From: Lamellibrachia columna | Taxonomy: Eukaryota; Annelida; Polychaeta; Sabellida; Siboglinidae | Reading direction: 5' to 3' | DNA length: 64,000 nt | Assembly (NCBI GenBank): GCA_963662155.1 | Contig: OY759270.1 | Location: 49,184,664 to 49,248,663, forward strand | Shown: in pieces, positions 23,058 through 34,449 of the stretch | Numbering within the stretch: the first letter of the stretch is position 1 | Layout of the letters: each line of letters starts with the position of its first letter | Translations under genes and position numbers: made by a program | Notes under the pieces: model-generated | What the model was told of the DNA's origin: nothing | Databases searched by the model: none | The model's input: only the letters and a program-made list of their open reading frames with translations

Positions 23058-23794
23058 ATGAAGTGGGGTCACGGACCCATGGCTGACGCATTCAGAGCAT
23101 TTAAGATTAAAATGGAATTGTATCTCGAAGATCAGAACGTTAATGACCGTCACAAACAAGCAACAAAAATCAAAATAGCACTTGGAGATGAAGGAATGAG
23201 AAGAATCCTGGCATCAAATTTGTCTGACGACGACAAGAAAGATCAAAATGCAGTCTAGGTCCTGATTGATGAACAGGTTGATGCAACATTCAAGAAAAAT
23301 TTTCGCGTCCGTCGTCTGGAGTTTGCATGCGCCAGAAATCCCAAGATAATACAACCGATTTTGTATCAAGACTCCGTGAAAAGGCTACAAAGTGTAAATT
23401 TGAAAACAATGAACATAATGAGAGTTTGATCGAAATGGTCATAGTATCTACTCCTGTAGAATACTTGCGCAGACAACCGTTATTAAAACCTAAAGGGTAC
23501 TTGATCAAGGACGTAATAGAAAGAGGCCGTGAACATGACGCTGAACAAGCATCGCAGACATCTCTGAGAAATATGTCAGCTCCTGTGGCAACTACTGTCA
23601 ATGTTGTGATACGATCGAGTTATTCCAACCGTGGTCTACACCAACCTCCCAAATCATGTCCAATGTACAAAGACAGGTGCCTAGCAAGAAGTTCTGTCGA
23701 AAATCAAGATATATTCCAGAACGTAGATTTGACCAAGACAGACAGCCAACATCAAAGAGGGAAGCAAAGTCAAGATGTCGTAAAGGAAGATTAA
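23058..23794 (+). pseudogene. gypsy 1 Gag
   Basis: The first frame (ATG 23058 to TAG 23258) has KIALGDEGMRRILASNLSD. Sequence after the stop continues in the same frame (LIDEQVDATFKKNFRVRRLEF), and the frame 23327-23794 follows with TTDFVSRLREKATKCKF and NESLIEMVIVSTP. These are conserved in Gag of invertebrate gypsy elements of this type. A stop and one frameshift break it. Zinc knuckles usually follow but are not recognisable after about 23640. Confidence 0.7.
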
Positions 23795-24014
23795 ATATTT
23801 AGACACAAAGCCAAAACCGGCGGGGGGAATATGTGAAATCAATATGAAGACCGTTTTGATCCAGACAATGACACTGACTCAGAGAGTGAAAACTACAACA
23901 CATACGCGAAAACTTTCAATCCAGTCCAGATAAGCGATATGTCAATCAATGGTGTCCACCGAGAAGAACCTTTCACTACTTTGATGATATATCATGACGA
24001 GCCCAAAGTCAAGG

Positions 24015-24475
24015 GACCACTGCGGATAAAGATAGATACTGGATCAGGAGTAAATGTCTTCCTACACAGGTTCCAACATCAAATGTCAACGCCACAAGAC
24101 AAGGAGAACTTACACAAATTCCTTGGTATGCTGACAAAAGCTCAAGGGACTTGTCGCAGCCAACGTGGGTCTCAAGTATTATGATCCAAACAGCGACGCA
24201 GTCCTTGAGGTTGGTGCCTCTATGAAAGGTCTGGGCGGAGTGTTGATCGAGAATGGCACACCTGTGACATTTGCCAGTAAAGCACTCACCCAAGCAAAAG
24301 CGAACTACAATGACTTAGAAAGAGAATGCTTAACAGTTATCCATGGAATACAGCGATTCCACCACTACCTGTACGGGAAAGCTTACACCGTCATATCGGA
24401 CCACAAGCCATTGGAAATGATCTCCCACAAACCCATGCATGCAACGCACAATAGTAAAGGTCCAAGGCTATGATT
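24015..24475 (+). pseudogene. gypsy 1 protease remnant fused to RNase H
   Basis: LRIKIDTGSGVNV (about 24020-24055) is the aspartic protease active site DTG. The frame from 24165 has AVLEVGASMKGLGGVLIENG, then PVTFASKALTQAKANYNDLE and ECLTVIHGIQRFHHYLYGK, then DHKPLE. This is the RNase H domain, but its first Asp (family VxxDAS) is replaced by VGAS. The ~600-residue RT-containing stretch between the two is deleted. The frame ends shortly after the RNase H. Confidence 0.72.
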
Positions 24476-24895
24476 TCAACGTCCGATACCGCCCAGGTAG
24501 TGAAATGATATGGGCCGACGTATTTTCACGACTTCCCAGCATTGACAAATCTGAAGCGATTCAATTAGACAACCATGTGGACCAGATACAGAGAACATCA
24601 ATGTGGACATGATGATTTTTTCGTCAACCAAGCAAAGTGAGATCAAACACGAAACTGCAAGAGATTCTAAAATTAGCGGTCTGAGCCAAGTCATCTTCAC
24701 TGGTTGGCCAAACACAATCCAATAAGTACCAAACAAGTTGCGTGAATTCAGGAACTATCGCGATGAGCTGGCAGTTGAAAATGGAGTCATCTTCAAACGA
24801 AGCAAATGTTGATGCCTGAGCTGCTTCGAAATGATATTCTCGTATAACTACACGAAGGACACCAAGGCATAGAGAAAACCTGACGTCTTTCCCGT

Positions 24896-25007
24896 GATTT
24901 GGGAGGTTGGTGTAGACCACAGTTGGAATAACTCGATCGTATCACAACATTGACAGTAGTTGCCACAGGAGCTGACATATTTCTCAGAGATGTCTGCGAT
25001 GCTTGTT
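24896..25007 (-). repeat. inverted copy of gypsy 1 gag (source 23544-23655)
   Basis: Read on the minus strand the 112 bp reproduce gag, including the codons for MSAPVATTVNVVIRSSYSN, with about one change (Arg to Cys). Block B starts immediately at 25006. The boundary is therefore a junction where an inverted gag piece joins the repeat block. Confidence 0.9.
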
Positions 25008-25679
25008 GACCCTCAATTCCAGTTCCGGAATTGGAATTGATTTTTGAAAATTAGTTGGAATTGGAATTGATTTTTTTTTTTTATTGATTTTGTTGGAATT
25101 ATTGACTTGATACTGTTAATCTTTAACCTTGTATTTACTTATATTTACTTTTAAAATCATATTTGTCTGTTATTAGCATGTCACCCTGATTCTGGTAACA
25201 GCCAGGAAGCTGTCAACATTACAGCATAGACACTGTTTTCTCTGTTATTGAAACATTGTGAACAAGAGCAATATAATAAAGCATTTGCATCAAAAAGAAA
25301 TACTAAGTCACTGAAGCAGACAGTAACACCATAATCAGACAATTCAGGCCTCATTTTCTTTCTCAGTGGACAAGGTTTATTTACAGAGATTGCCAATTAA
25401 GGACACCTGCCTGCTCATTCCCTTTGTGTGAGAGAGTAAGCCTTCCCCACTTGAATGCAGTCCCTTGTTTATCCAAGTTTAATGTTCAGCCCACAAGTTT
25501 CCCAAACTAAACATGTCACTGGTCACATGTACTATGTTGTTATATGTGGCTGTTGGGTTTGCCCTTTGTAGTAATTAAACATTTCCCCATGGAGAATACA
25601 TGTTGGTGATTAGGATGTTGAAGACTCAAACTTTACAGTAAATTTGATGAAATATCAATGATACCACAACTGATATAAA

Positions 25680-26789
25680 TGGGTTGCGGTCACTTGTCCC
25701 CCCCCCCAGACATTTGCCCCTAGGACACTTGCCCCCCCCCCCGGACATCTGCCTCCTATGATATTTGCCCCCCCCCCGGACATCTGCCCCTTTTTTCTAT
25801 GCTAGTTCACAAGTCAAAATCAGTTTGCAGTTTTATCATTATTACTATAATAACATAACATTCAATGACAAGTCGAAGTCACTTTAGCCTAATGCAATGG
25901 CTTATCCCCTGGAGTGTGTATGAGATGATCTTGTCACCAGTTGTCTTCCAGGTATCATTGATAGTCAGATCAGTGGTGGAAGATGGGTTCTTGGGGGTGA
26001 TGTTCCACGAACAGTGGTGGAGAGTAACGAGTCAGAGATCAGCTGGTTTGGAGTGCCCCTGGTATTAGCTGCCTTAGTTTTCAGGTCCTCACGGACCTTG
26101 GCAGCTTCTATCTGTGCCGTGTCACCATCATGGTTGCAGGTAGTCTTGTTGATCACATTCTGGATCTGGAGATCAGATCAGTGACCACAACACCCTTGCA
26201 TGATCAGGATCGACGCTGGCTTCACTCCCATCGAAGAGTAATCTTGTTGGTCGCCCTTCTTGGTGTAGGCATGACACTCAAAACATACCTTCTGACCTCC
26301 TCAGATGCTAGTAGTAATTTCCATGGTGAAGTTATAAGTGAATTCTGACAACTCTGGCTTGTGCATCCAGTTTTATAGGAAAAAGGAGTCACTCCAACTA
26401 TCCATGGTAAATGCAATTCAATAGAAACCTTGTTGAGATGGCTTCTTTCAAATATCATCAATTGTAATAACAAGTCCAGGTCCTAATGTCACTGGCTTCT
26501 ATCACAGTTGCAATAAAGATAATCATTTGATTACAGGATCATCTCCAACTACATAAAGTAATTTACTTGGCTGATCTGGCACAAAGAACATTAATTGTAA
26601 TTAGGGTAATATATATCTTGAATTCATGTTCAGAAATTAAAAAATAAGTTAAAAAAATATTTCTTAAAAAAACTTACAAATAATCCAGAAGATACGAACA
26701 TGGGGCAAATGTCCAGATTTTGAATAAGGCAAGGGGCTAATGTCTGGGGGCAAGTGTCCTAGGGGCAAGTGACAAAGGGGCAAATGTCC
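25680..26789 (-). mobile_element. FLYWCH-type DNA transposon, 3'-truncated copy
   Basis: The left end TGGGTTGCGGTCACTTG, the preceding ATATAAA and the internal sequence match the copy at 11131-12295. The right end is cut within the iterated CAAATGTCC words, so the terminal ...GACCCA and the second ATATAAA are missing. The FLYWCH remnant on the minus strand (25965-26300) is also frameshifted. The shared left flank shows that the whole locus was copied and not that two separate transpositions occurred. Confidence 0.65.
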
Positions 26790-26799
26790 GCATATTTAC

Positions 26800-27180
26800 A
26801 TTCAATGCTCACTCCAGCAAGACAGCCAGACAGCTTCGGTCGTCTGGTTCTGATTTACTTTCTGTTCCCAGAGTTAAGACAAACGCTGGTACTCAAGCTT
26901 TCTCGGTTGCCGCACCAACCCTGTGGAATTCACTCCCCGACAGCGTTAAATCAGCAAGAAATATAGCTTCATTTCGCCGTAATATGAAAACCTATCTTTT
27001 TCAAATTGCCTATCCTCCTTAGCTTCTTGGCACCTCCATCCATATGTTGACGACTTTTTGCATGGTATGTGATCACGAGAATGCCTAATCCTTTTGGTTT
27101 TGTTGCGCCACTGAGCTCGGGTTTTCCGAGGATATTGGCACCAAATAAGTCATTTTATTATAATACTATTATTATATGTA
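26800..27180 (+). pseudogene. L2-like LINE 3' end with (ATT)n tail
   Basis: Broken frames read LLSVPRVKTNAGTQAFSVAA, then PTLWNSLPDSVKSARNIASF, then RRNMKTYLFQIAYPP, the standard C-terminus of L2-like ORF2. The 3' UTR at 27095-27150 contains GTTGCGCCACTGAGCTCGG and GAGGATATTGGCACC and ends in ATTATAATACTATTATTAT. The insertion replaces the middle part of block B. Confidence 0.75.
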
Positions 27181-27625
27181 TAGCTTGTACTAAAACTATT
27201 GTGGGTTGCCGACAGTTGCCCCCTCCACCCACGATATTCATTACAGTGTTTTCAGTCGACTTAGAATAAAATGTAATTAATACATATCTTTATGAACTTC
27301 CGGTTATTACATGTGGGGTTTAATCTGATCAATAAAGCAAATTAATGTTATATAATTTTGTCTTATTGTCGAGTCACAAGAATTCAGACAGAAATTATAA
27401 AGTGTCATTATAGAAAGCAGACATGTAATCTGACAGTGTTCAACTGGATAGATGACGATGCCTTAGTTAGTTTCCTTTCCAGCTACACATTGGGTGAAAT
27501 ACTTGAAAATATTTAAACTCTTTTAAAAAGTTTTTGTAACTGCATTTGCACTTAATCACAATGAAAGTATTTGCAACCACCTTTTCCGCTGCAAATCCTT
27601 CCTCGGAAGTCGATAAAAGGTTTTC

Positions 27626-29118
27626 TCCTTGCATTTGTAGTACTAGTTGATATATCCAGGAGCCGTCCAGTGCACACCAGTTTTTTTTTCGATTTTCCAT
27701 GCGTTTCGGCCGTTTTTCCGAGAGGTAATGCGTCGTCGCTCATATTGATTTACTGTGTGAACGCGGTGCCAGGATCTCGTACTCAAACCACTCTGCCGCT
27801 GAGCCCCCCGCAGAGCAATATGGCGCCGCCCAGCGAAGATAATGGCAAAGTTAAAAAGGATATTACAAAATTACCGTGGCGTTGCGCCCATCATATAAGG
27901 GTGATATATACTGTAAATGGTATGTTATTATGTTTTGGCTATGGTTTTTCGAGTGCTTCACCCCCCCCCCCTTAAATATGGGGATTCGAGCTTCAAAAAG
28001 TGCCACTAAATGTGTTGTTACGCACAACATATTTAATTATTTCCATGTTCCGTAGTTCAGTATGCATTGTGCGTGGTTACTGAACAAACTACATGTTAAT
28101 AACGACGAAATTGAGTTGGTACCGGATATTATACAAGTGCCTTCATGTTTAACGTGTTGTGCAAGTTTATTGAAATTTTTTAGACTGATTTTGTAAACTA
28201 AACAAACAAAACATGTTTACCAAATAATCTGTATTTAGACCTTTAAAAACATAGGTGTGTTTCCGGTAACGGGCTGAAAAAAATTACTATCGTGACTACG
28301 GGTCCAGATATAATGACTTGCATGTACATTTTCACCAGTAATATCTTCCTATGTTATTAATATTCAAATATCTTGTTTCGCATGATCTGACGATGGCGCA
28401 TTAATGACAAAGTTCTTCGTAGAAAGATAGTGTTGCTTCAATTATAATTTCATTTCTACCGTTTGTGCTTTTTGTACAGTAAAAAGCATTCAACGGGTTT
28501 CTTAGTATGAAAGTTGTACCCAACACCTATACATTAGTCTGATGTGCTTGATATTAAAATTACTGGTGCTATTTTCAAGTACACTAGATAAACAGTTTCC
28601 TTTACCAAAGGATAACAGCCCAAGCATGCATCTGACATGGAAATGCTTACATCTAATGTCAGCCTTCAATACGCTGTGTGAAACTGTCTTATCGTCTTAT
28701 CGATGCTGCAACACTAAAATATTAATATTCTTTCCTAAGAATCAACTAATGCGACACTGTAGAGTAATTTAGTTGTTGAACAATATTGCATTTGAACCAA
28801 ACTTAGCCATCTCGCCGTGATGGGACATCTAAATCTAGTTAACATTGTAATTCAATTCAATTCGGCTACTCAACACCACACAGTGTTATGTCATATAACT
28901 GAATCTAGGCATTCACATCACAGTGACAAAGTCCAAAATGTGATCTAAGACTTGCACTCTTTCACTGATATTGCTGTATACACGTGTGCGTAAAATTTGT
29001 CATTGTGTATCAGAGTATGAGAGAAACAAGTTAATGTATCTAAATACTATGTTGCATATAATAATTGTACAAATGTCTATGAAAATATATGAAAAGCCTA
29101 CGTATACACGAATGTCCA

Positions 29119-29120
<2 letters not shown>
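27626..29120. other. no gene assigned
   Basis: A small GC-rich patch at 27760-27880 contains an ATG in AATATGGCGCCGCCC context followed by 35 lysine-rich codons. It could be a first exon but has no clear donor or conserved motif. The rest (27980-29120) is AT-rich and featureless. Confidence 0.4.

Positions 29121-29155
<35 letters not shown>
29121..29155. repeat. (TA)n tract
   Basis: A short perfect TA run. It lies immediately upstream of a 5'-truncated LINE and may mark its insertion point. Confidence 0.9.
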
Positions 29156-29159
<4 letters not shown>

Positions 29160-29161
<2 letters not shown>

Positions 29162-29720
29162 GGTGTTAAATTATCAAAAACTATTGCAATTATATATAGG
29201 GCGAAATACTTACTAGATAAAAATATCATTGTTATATTATATTGTTCACTTTTTATCCCGTATACATCGTACTGCTGCGAAATATGGGGCAATATGTATA
29301 AAACATATATTAATGGTGTTTATATATTACAAAAAGGTAGTCAGACTTATTTGAAATTATACTTCATTATGTCATTCTAATAAACTATTTTGTGATCTAT
29401 GCATTCTTAAGCTCTTTGATTTAATAAAATTAAGAATTTATACAGTATTGTTTAAAGGCAACAATGAATTACTGCCTGATAACCTTAAACAATTCTTCAA
29501 TGTAAAAAATACCATATTGCATGTAACACGCCAAAGTAATACATTAAAAACATGTATATGCACAAACAACTTTAAAAGCTAAGTGTACATCTGTGTATGG
29601 TGTTAAACTCTGGAATTCTTTAGATGAGTCAATAAGAAGTTCAGTTACTATCCATAATCTTAAAAATCGATAATAAAAGTATTTCCTTGAAGAGTATAAA
29701 TTACTTAAATAAATTGCTAT
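29160..29720 (+). pseudogene. LINE (L2/Jockey-like) ORF2 C-terminus
   Basis: Across several frames the sequence reads CEIWGNMYKTYINGVYILQK, then LCDLCILKLFDLIKLRIYTV, GNNELLPDNLKQFF and GVKLWNSLDESIR. These are the segments after the RT in LINEs of the L2/Jockey group. It is interrupted by several stops and frameshifts. It differs from the L2-like family at 26800 and 34450 and from the CR1-like copies, so it is a fourth LINE lineage in the window. Confidence 0.65.
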
Positions 29721-29924
29721 GCAATATAAAATATTTGGAAGTAAACATGTGTAAATGGGTTTCAGTTATTTACTAACAATATATTGTAAATGTATGTTTA
29801 CTATTAATATGTACACGTTACTTTAATGTTGGGGAAAGTGATTAATAAGTAACACACTTCTACTTTCTCCCTTTCCATTTCAATTGCTGACATTTGATGT
29901 GTATATGTTGTAGATTTATATTTT

Positions 29925-30292
29925 CATTATATAGAGTTGTTGAGGCTAAACTTTGTGGCATCTCTTCTTCTCATCGAGTGTTTCGATATGTCCCAGTGTT
30001 CTCGTGCCCCAGGGCGCGTTGCAAGAACATTTTAATGGTGTTGTGTCGAGTGATGTGTCCAAACCAGGAGCGCTATCGTAGTTTCACCATTGACAAAAGG
30101 CTCTTGCTTTCCAGCATGGGAATCCACACATATTCGGTCGTTCTGTATTCGGTATTAGAAATGCGGAGGAATCTCCTGAAGCAATTCATTTCAAATGCTT
30201 GCTTGTATGCGTCTCCCTCTCTCTAAATCCAGCTCTCGCATCCATAGAGGAGAGTGGATACTGCGAATGCTCTGTTCAGCGTAAACTTGGTT
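29925..30292 (-). pseudogene. LINE (RTE/R1-like) C-terminal fragment
   Basis: Read on the minus strand: KFTLNRAFAVSTLLYGCESW, EMNCFRRFLRIS, WFGHITRHNTIK. YGCExW, (R)MLRIS and WFGHVxR are landmarks of the region after the RT in many endonuclease-type LINEs. The plus frame 29894-30226 is its shadow. It abuts the CR1-like copy downstream at 30296 and was probably the target of that insertion. Confidence 0.65.
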
Positions 30293-30295
30293 TTT

Positions 30296-31118
30296 AACAA
30301 GATTTAACAAGATTTGCCATCCAAGCCAAAGGCCCAGATGGCAAGTGGACAAGGAAGCCATTGGCTTATCGAGAGTCCAACAATGTTCATCTACTTATAA
30401 CCCGCCCTCCTGAGATATGTGTCAACCTTGTTTTTAAACATATTCACGCTGCTAGCAGATACACAATCTGTAGACAATTTGTTCCATTCATTTATCGTCC
30501 TCTGTGAGAACGAGTGCTTCCTGATGTCCAATCTACATTGATCCTTTACTAATTTTACCTCATGTCCTCTAGTTCTGCTATCCTTCTTGAGTGAGAAAAA
30601 CATATTTCTATCAATATTTTCATACCCATTCAATATCTTAAAAAGTTCAATCTGATCTCCTCTTAACCTCCTTGTCTCTAGAGTTGTTAAACCACATTCT
30701 TTCAGGCGTTCTTCATAACTAAGGTCTCTAAGTTCTGAAATCATTTTAGTTGCTCTCCTTTGTATGCGTTCAAGCGTATCTATATCCTTCTTACGATATG
30801 GTCTCCATGCTTGTATACAGTATTCTAAATGAGGTCTAACTATTGCTTTATAAAGATTTATAATTAACTTTTTTCCCTTGTATGTTATGTTTCTTCTAAT
30901 CAATCCAAGAATTTGATTACCCTTTGAAGCTGCAATACCACACTGCTCTGAAACTTTCATATCAGCGCTTATTGTAACTCCTAAGTCCATTTCTTTTACA
31001 GTAGTACCCAGAACAGTATCTCCCATTTTATAGTTTACATTCAAGTTCCCATGTCCTGTATGTAGGCATTTACATTTCCCAAAATTGAACAGCATTTGGT
31101 GTCTCTGCTCTTCCAATC
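30296..31118 (-). pseudogene. CR1-like LINE, 3' third, well preserved
   Basis: A minus frame of 241 codons (30391-31116) covers the end of the RT and the C-terminal domain: NFGKCKCLHTGHGN, LGVTISADMKVSEQC, RPHLEYCIQAWRPYRKKDID, RRATKMISELRDL, RLRGDQIELFKILNGYE. The 3' UTR follows and ends at about 30296-30310 in two copies of AATCTTGTTAAA on the minus strand. The copy is 5'-truncated exactly at a codon-level boundary of the RT. No internal stop is visible, so it is recent. Confidence 0.85.
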
Positions 31119-31213
31119 AGTACAGCCAATGTTACATTTTTACATGGTTGAGATGTGCAGTTACATTTTTGTTTGCTTTTATATTGGAATTACACGCAGC
31201 AAAAACTCTTACA

Positions 31214-31565
31214 ATGCTGTACTGTGCAGCATTCGGATGTAAACATGATTCAGCTATGTATAGAGTCTTTTTTTATCGATTTCCTCTGGAAAAACAGACA
31301 GTAGTGAAGCAATGAATTTGCAATCAATTGTGGGTGGGCTGGGTGGAAGCCCATGCGATATGCTACACTCTGTTCGGCCCATTTTGCAGAGTCGTGTTTT
31401 GATGTTGATATACTTTCATCAACAAATGGGTCAAGATCCTTCAAAACGTTGGTGAGAATGTTAAAGCCTGAAGCTGTACCGATAATCTTCCAGCATGGAC
31501 CTCAGCCGAAGACTTCGACACAACGTAATATGAGCATGGAGTTGCTTAGAAATGAAACAAGATGA
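31214..31565 (+). pseudogene. THAP-domain protein, frameshifted
   Basis: The first frame starts MLYCAAFGCKHDS and has FFYRFPLEK, the N-terminal C2 half of a THAP zinc finger with its Fx(H/R)FP motif. A +1 shift leads into the frame 31353-31565 with ATLCSAHFAESCFD, the C-x2-H half, and LKPEAVPIIF, close to the AVPTIF box that closes the domain. All four zinc ligands are present, but the frame is broken near 31315 by TGA. THAP domains serve in P-element-like transposases and in host DNA-binding proteins; nothing downstream decides which. Confidence 0.7.
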
Positions 31566-31569
31566 AATT

Positions 31570-32010
31570 GAGTGGGGTCGCGCTCGCATCATGTAAACGC
31601 AACGTCGAATCGCGATGCGTTAGCGCCGTGTAAACACGTTCTAATGCACACTGTAGAAGTGTTTAATCAAGCTTGAAAGTAGTAGAGGCTTGTCGAAGTT
31701 CGGACATAGGTGCTTTTTTCACATAAAACGCAAATGCTCTCAGCTGGACTAGTAGTGGTCTTCTTTGTAGCTGCACTAGTAGCAGTGCCGGTAGACTGTC
31801 TTCTCCGTAGCTTGACTAGTAGTGGAGGCCGGCCGGTATCATTATCAAGTTAACTGAATGAATAGATGAAAACTAAATGAATGAATGAAAGAAGATCTGT
31901 ACAGCGCATTACAAATTCCAGTATGCGCAACTGCCCCTTCCTAAAGAGGCGACTTCAAAGGGAAACATATGCGGCCAATTTTAAACATAGCAAAAACGTG
32001 TCGACATATC
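31570..32010. other. no gene seen
   Basis: Three diverged copies of a short unit with GACTAGTAGTGG lie at 31745-31825. Otherwise featureless. Confidence 0.5.
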
Positions 32011-32011
32011 A

Positions 32012-32305
32012 TCACGCGAATATGCTACCCTTAGGCCAATGACTGCTCTCGCCCCGAGAGTTGATCGATATCTTGTGTGCATGGCCGTTCGTCATCTCGG
32101 TCTCGACCAGCATGGTGTTGCCCATCTTCAACATGCCGACATCGTCTGCGCTCAACACGACGCGATGAACGTGGTCGTCGCCCCGCGCCTTGCCCGTCAG
32201 CAGCGTGACGCCCTCGCTGCTTCCGTTGCGCCAGTTCACCATTGCCACAACTTACATTTGATGTGCAGATTCTGCGCACCTTTACTTCATTTGGTTAACT
32301 CCTAA
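32012..32305 (-). CDS. GC-rich exon-like ORF with two His-x-His motifs, function unknown
   Basis: A minus frame of 78 codons (ATG at 32248) reads DDHVHRVVLSADDVGMLKMG, then ETEMTNGHAHKISI. The pattern HxH-V-x-L-(7-12)-G-x(8)-T-(D/N)GHxH resembles small GHxH-repeat proteins known from bacteria and some invertebrates, in which paired HxH motifs suggest metal binding. I cannot assign a named family. GC content is far above that of the surroundings. A possible splice acceptor lies upstream on the minus strand near 32258 (ATGTAAG|TTG). It may be one exon of a host gene, a laterally acquired gene or a fragment. Confidence 0.4.
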
Positions 32306-32610
32306 TTGCGGTCAATAAATATATAAACTTCAGTTACATACAGTTGGGGATAGTGGTTGCATTTAAAATGTACATAGGAGCAAAGTAACGTTTTTGTTTG
32401 AAACTATGTTACGTATAGACCTAGTTAAGTGCACAGGTGCAATGACGTAGCAAACAATTGCGCTATCCAGCAACCAGTCCATTAGACCACTCCATCAATG
32501 TGCAATGTGCAGTGTGCAGTCATAATAAAGTCGTGACAGTGGTGATATGATGAGTGGCGCCACTGGTGGGGAGTGTGAGGTCGATGACATTCATTGTCAC
32601 GTAGCAGTGG

Positions 32611-32955
32611 AGCGGGGGAGCGGGGGAGCGGGGGAGCGGGGGAGCGGGGGAGCGGGGGAGCGGGGGGGGGAGCGGAGGAGCGGAGGAGCGGGGGAGCGGG
32701 GGAGAGGGGGAGCGGGGGAGAGGGGGAGAGGGGGAGCGGTGGAGCGGTAGAGCGGTGGAGCTGGGGAGCGGTGGAGCGGTGGAGCGGGGGAGCTGGGGAG
32801 CGGTGGAGCGGGGGAGCGGTGGAGCGGTGGAGCGGAGGAGCGGTGGAGCGGGGGAGCTGGGGAGCGGTGGAGCGGAGGAGCGGTGGAGCGGGGGAGCGGA
32901 GGAGCGGAGGAGCGGTGGAGCGGGGGAGCTGGGGAGCGGTGGAGCGGGGGAGCGG
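32611..32955. repeat. G-rich 9-bp minisatellite
   Basis: About 38 units of GCGG(G/T)GGAG and variants (GCGGAGGAG, CTGGGGAGC, AGGGGGAGA) with a strict 9-bp rhythm. Nearly all C residues are single and G runs of 2-9 recur every few bases on the plus strand. Variant units are ordered in blocks, which implies growth by slippage and unequal exchange. Six long ORFs arise because 9 is a multiple of 3; none is a gene. Confidence 0.95.
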
Positions 32956-32959
32956 AGAT

Positions 32960-34440
32960 GCGTGGCTTTAGGACAAATGTCATCGGTTTCGTGTAGTGTC
33001 ATACACCAGTGTTTCGGATCATCCGTAAACTAAATTGTATCACAGGAAAATCAGATAATTTGAACCTGTCCACTCATATCTGTCTACTAAACCAGTCTTA
33101 CAAGGCACTAAAGGCTGTGAACTGTAAGAGGCTATGGAATTCTGGCGAACTCACCTTCAACAGAGCCGAGGACAGGAGAAACACTCATGAATCGCCCAAC
33201 CGGCCAAATCACGTCATTGCTGATTGAAAAACAAACGAACAGGAACAGGCAGAACTGTATTGTTTTCAAGTAAGTGACACATTCACTTCAGTTAGGGTAA
33301 AACATTCAGACTAATGATTCAAAGCGCACAGTATAGGCGCCGCCATTTTGTTTGCTCCAGTACTATTCTCCCCAGAATCCCTCATGCATATGGTTAAAAT
33401 GTAAAGTCTAAAATAAATGTTTTACTTTTAATGCAAAATAAACAATAGGTAATTAAAACTGTAAGAATTAGGCAACTACTGTACATTATTTAATGTTTTT
33501 TAAAACGTTTTCATTAAATATAATGTTCATCCCGTATGACTTTCTTGATCTCCGTCGTCTGCTAAAATATTTTCTTATTTTCCATAGATCGAGTGAATAG
33601 TAAGTTATAACTACTGTCCCTACGTCAGGATATGTTAAGTTTTAATCCCAAAACACATTTTGAAACTTTTCACATTTGTTACATGTGTATGCACAATTCA
33701 CCTTTTCTTGGAACACCCATCTTCAGCTATAGAACGCTGCTTTAATCAAAAAAGACCACTGACTTATATAATAATGTAGATCAGTGGAAAATACATATGG
33801 CTGCCTTTTCTCCCCGTGCAATGTCGGGTATCTCAGATGTTACTCTGCAAAATGACATATAGAATGAAAATTAAATGTGCTGCCAATGTTTTCTTTCTGT
33901 CAAACTTTGTTTTTACAAAATATCAGTGATGCTATGACGTGCATGTGGCTTAAGTTTAGAAATAATTCAATAATCTACACAAATATGTGTAACACAGTGC
34001 AAACAGTAACAAGTCCTATGCCAAATTTATGCATTCGCAATTTATCTGGTATTATTTTTATAGCTGAACTTTTGCAACAAATATTTTTGCTACAGCAGCC
34101 TATGTCATGTCATACCATTGTGTAGATAATTTAATAATCTTTAAAATAAACATAACTAGCGTCAGTAAAAAATAATCATAAAAAAGTTACAGCACATGCA
34201 ACGACTTCCTTTATCGAATTGTGATGCATTATCAATTTGTGTTTTTTTCCAAATCAGGCATGGTCAACATATTTTATTTATAGAATATCATATGTCATAC
34301 CATCATGTAGAGCATTCAATTCTCTTTAACTAACTACTACTTGCAATATTAGAATTTCAATATCAACAGAGATATGTTCCAAAAACTAACACACACAAAA
34401 TGTTTACAGTTCAAAGTAAAATAGCAAAAGCACCAGCATA
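32960..34440. other. no gene seen
   Basis: AT-rich. The frame 33009-33227 has no recognisable motif. A short GC-richer patch at 33330-33370 (GCGCCGCCATTTTG) is reminiscent of a promoter or 5' end but has no ORF. Confidence 0.45.
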
Positions 34441-34449
34441 TAGATGCAG

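Larger units (their letters stand above)
22912..24895 (+). mobile_element. Ty3/gypsy retrotransposon 1, internally deleted
   Basis: The order is primer-binding-like TGGCAGCGG (22914), gag (23058-23794), a protease remnant (about 24015-24070), then directly RNase H (24165-24460) and an integrase zinc-binding remnant (about 24740-24880). The whole reverse transcriptase is missing: LGMLTKAQG, which normally follows the RT, is joined to the protease region near 24120. The 3' part is replaced by an inverted piece of the element's own gag, and no 3' LTR is visible. Confidence 0.75.
25006..27625. repeat. dispersed repeat block B (paralogue of block A)
   Basis: Starts TTGACCCTCAATTCCAG as block A does at 10493 and follows it to about 26789. 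After an L2-like insertion it resumes at about 27175-27545 and 27570-27625. Block A has an intervening 500-bp stretch with a (TA)n where B has the L2 piece. Confidence 0.7.

Noticed and set aside
27765..27810. tRNA-derived SINE head on the minus strand
   Set aside because: GGCTCAGCGGCAGAG resembles an A box and GTACGAGATCC a weak B box, but the spacing is too short and no acceptor stem pairs.
32520..33033. ORFs of up to 160 codons in the G-rich minisatellite on both strands
   Set aside because: The 9-bp unit keeps all frames open; the products are simple repeats without other domains.
33877..34125. 82-codon plus ORF as a small protein gene
   Set aside because: AT-rich, no motif, no start context.
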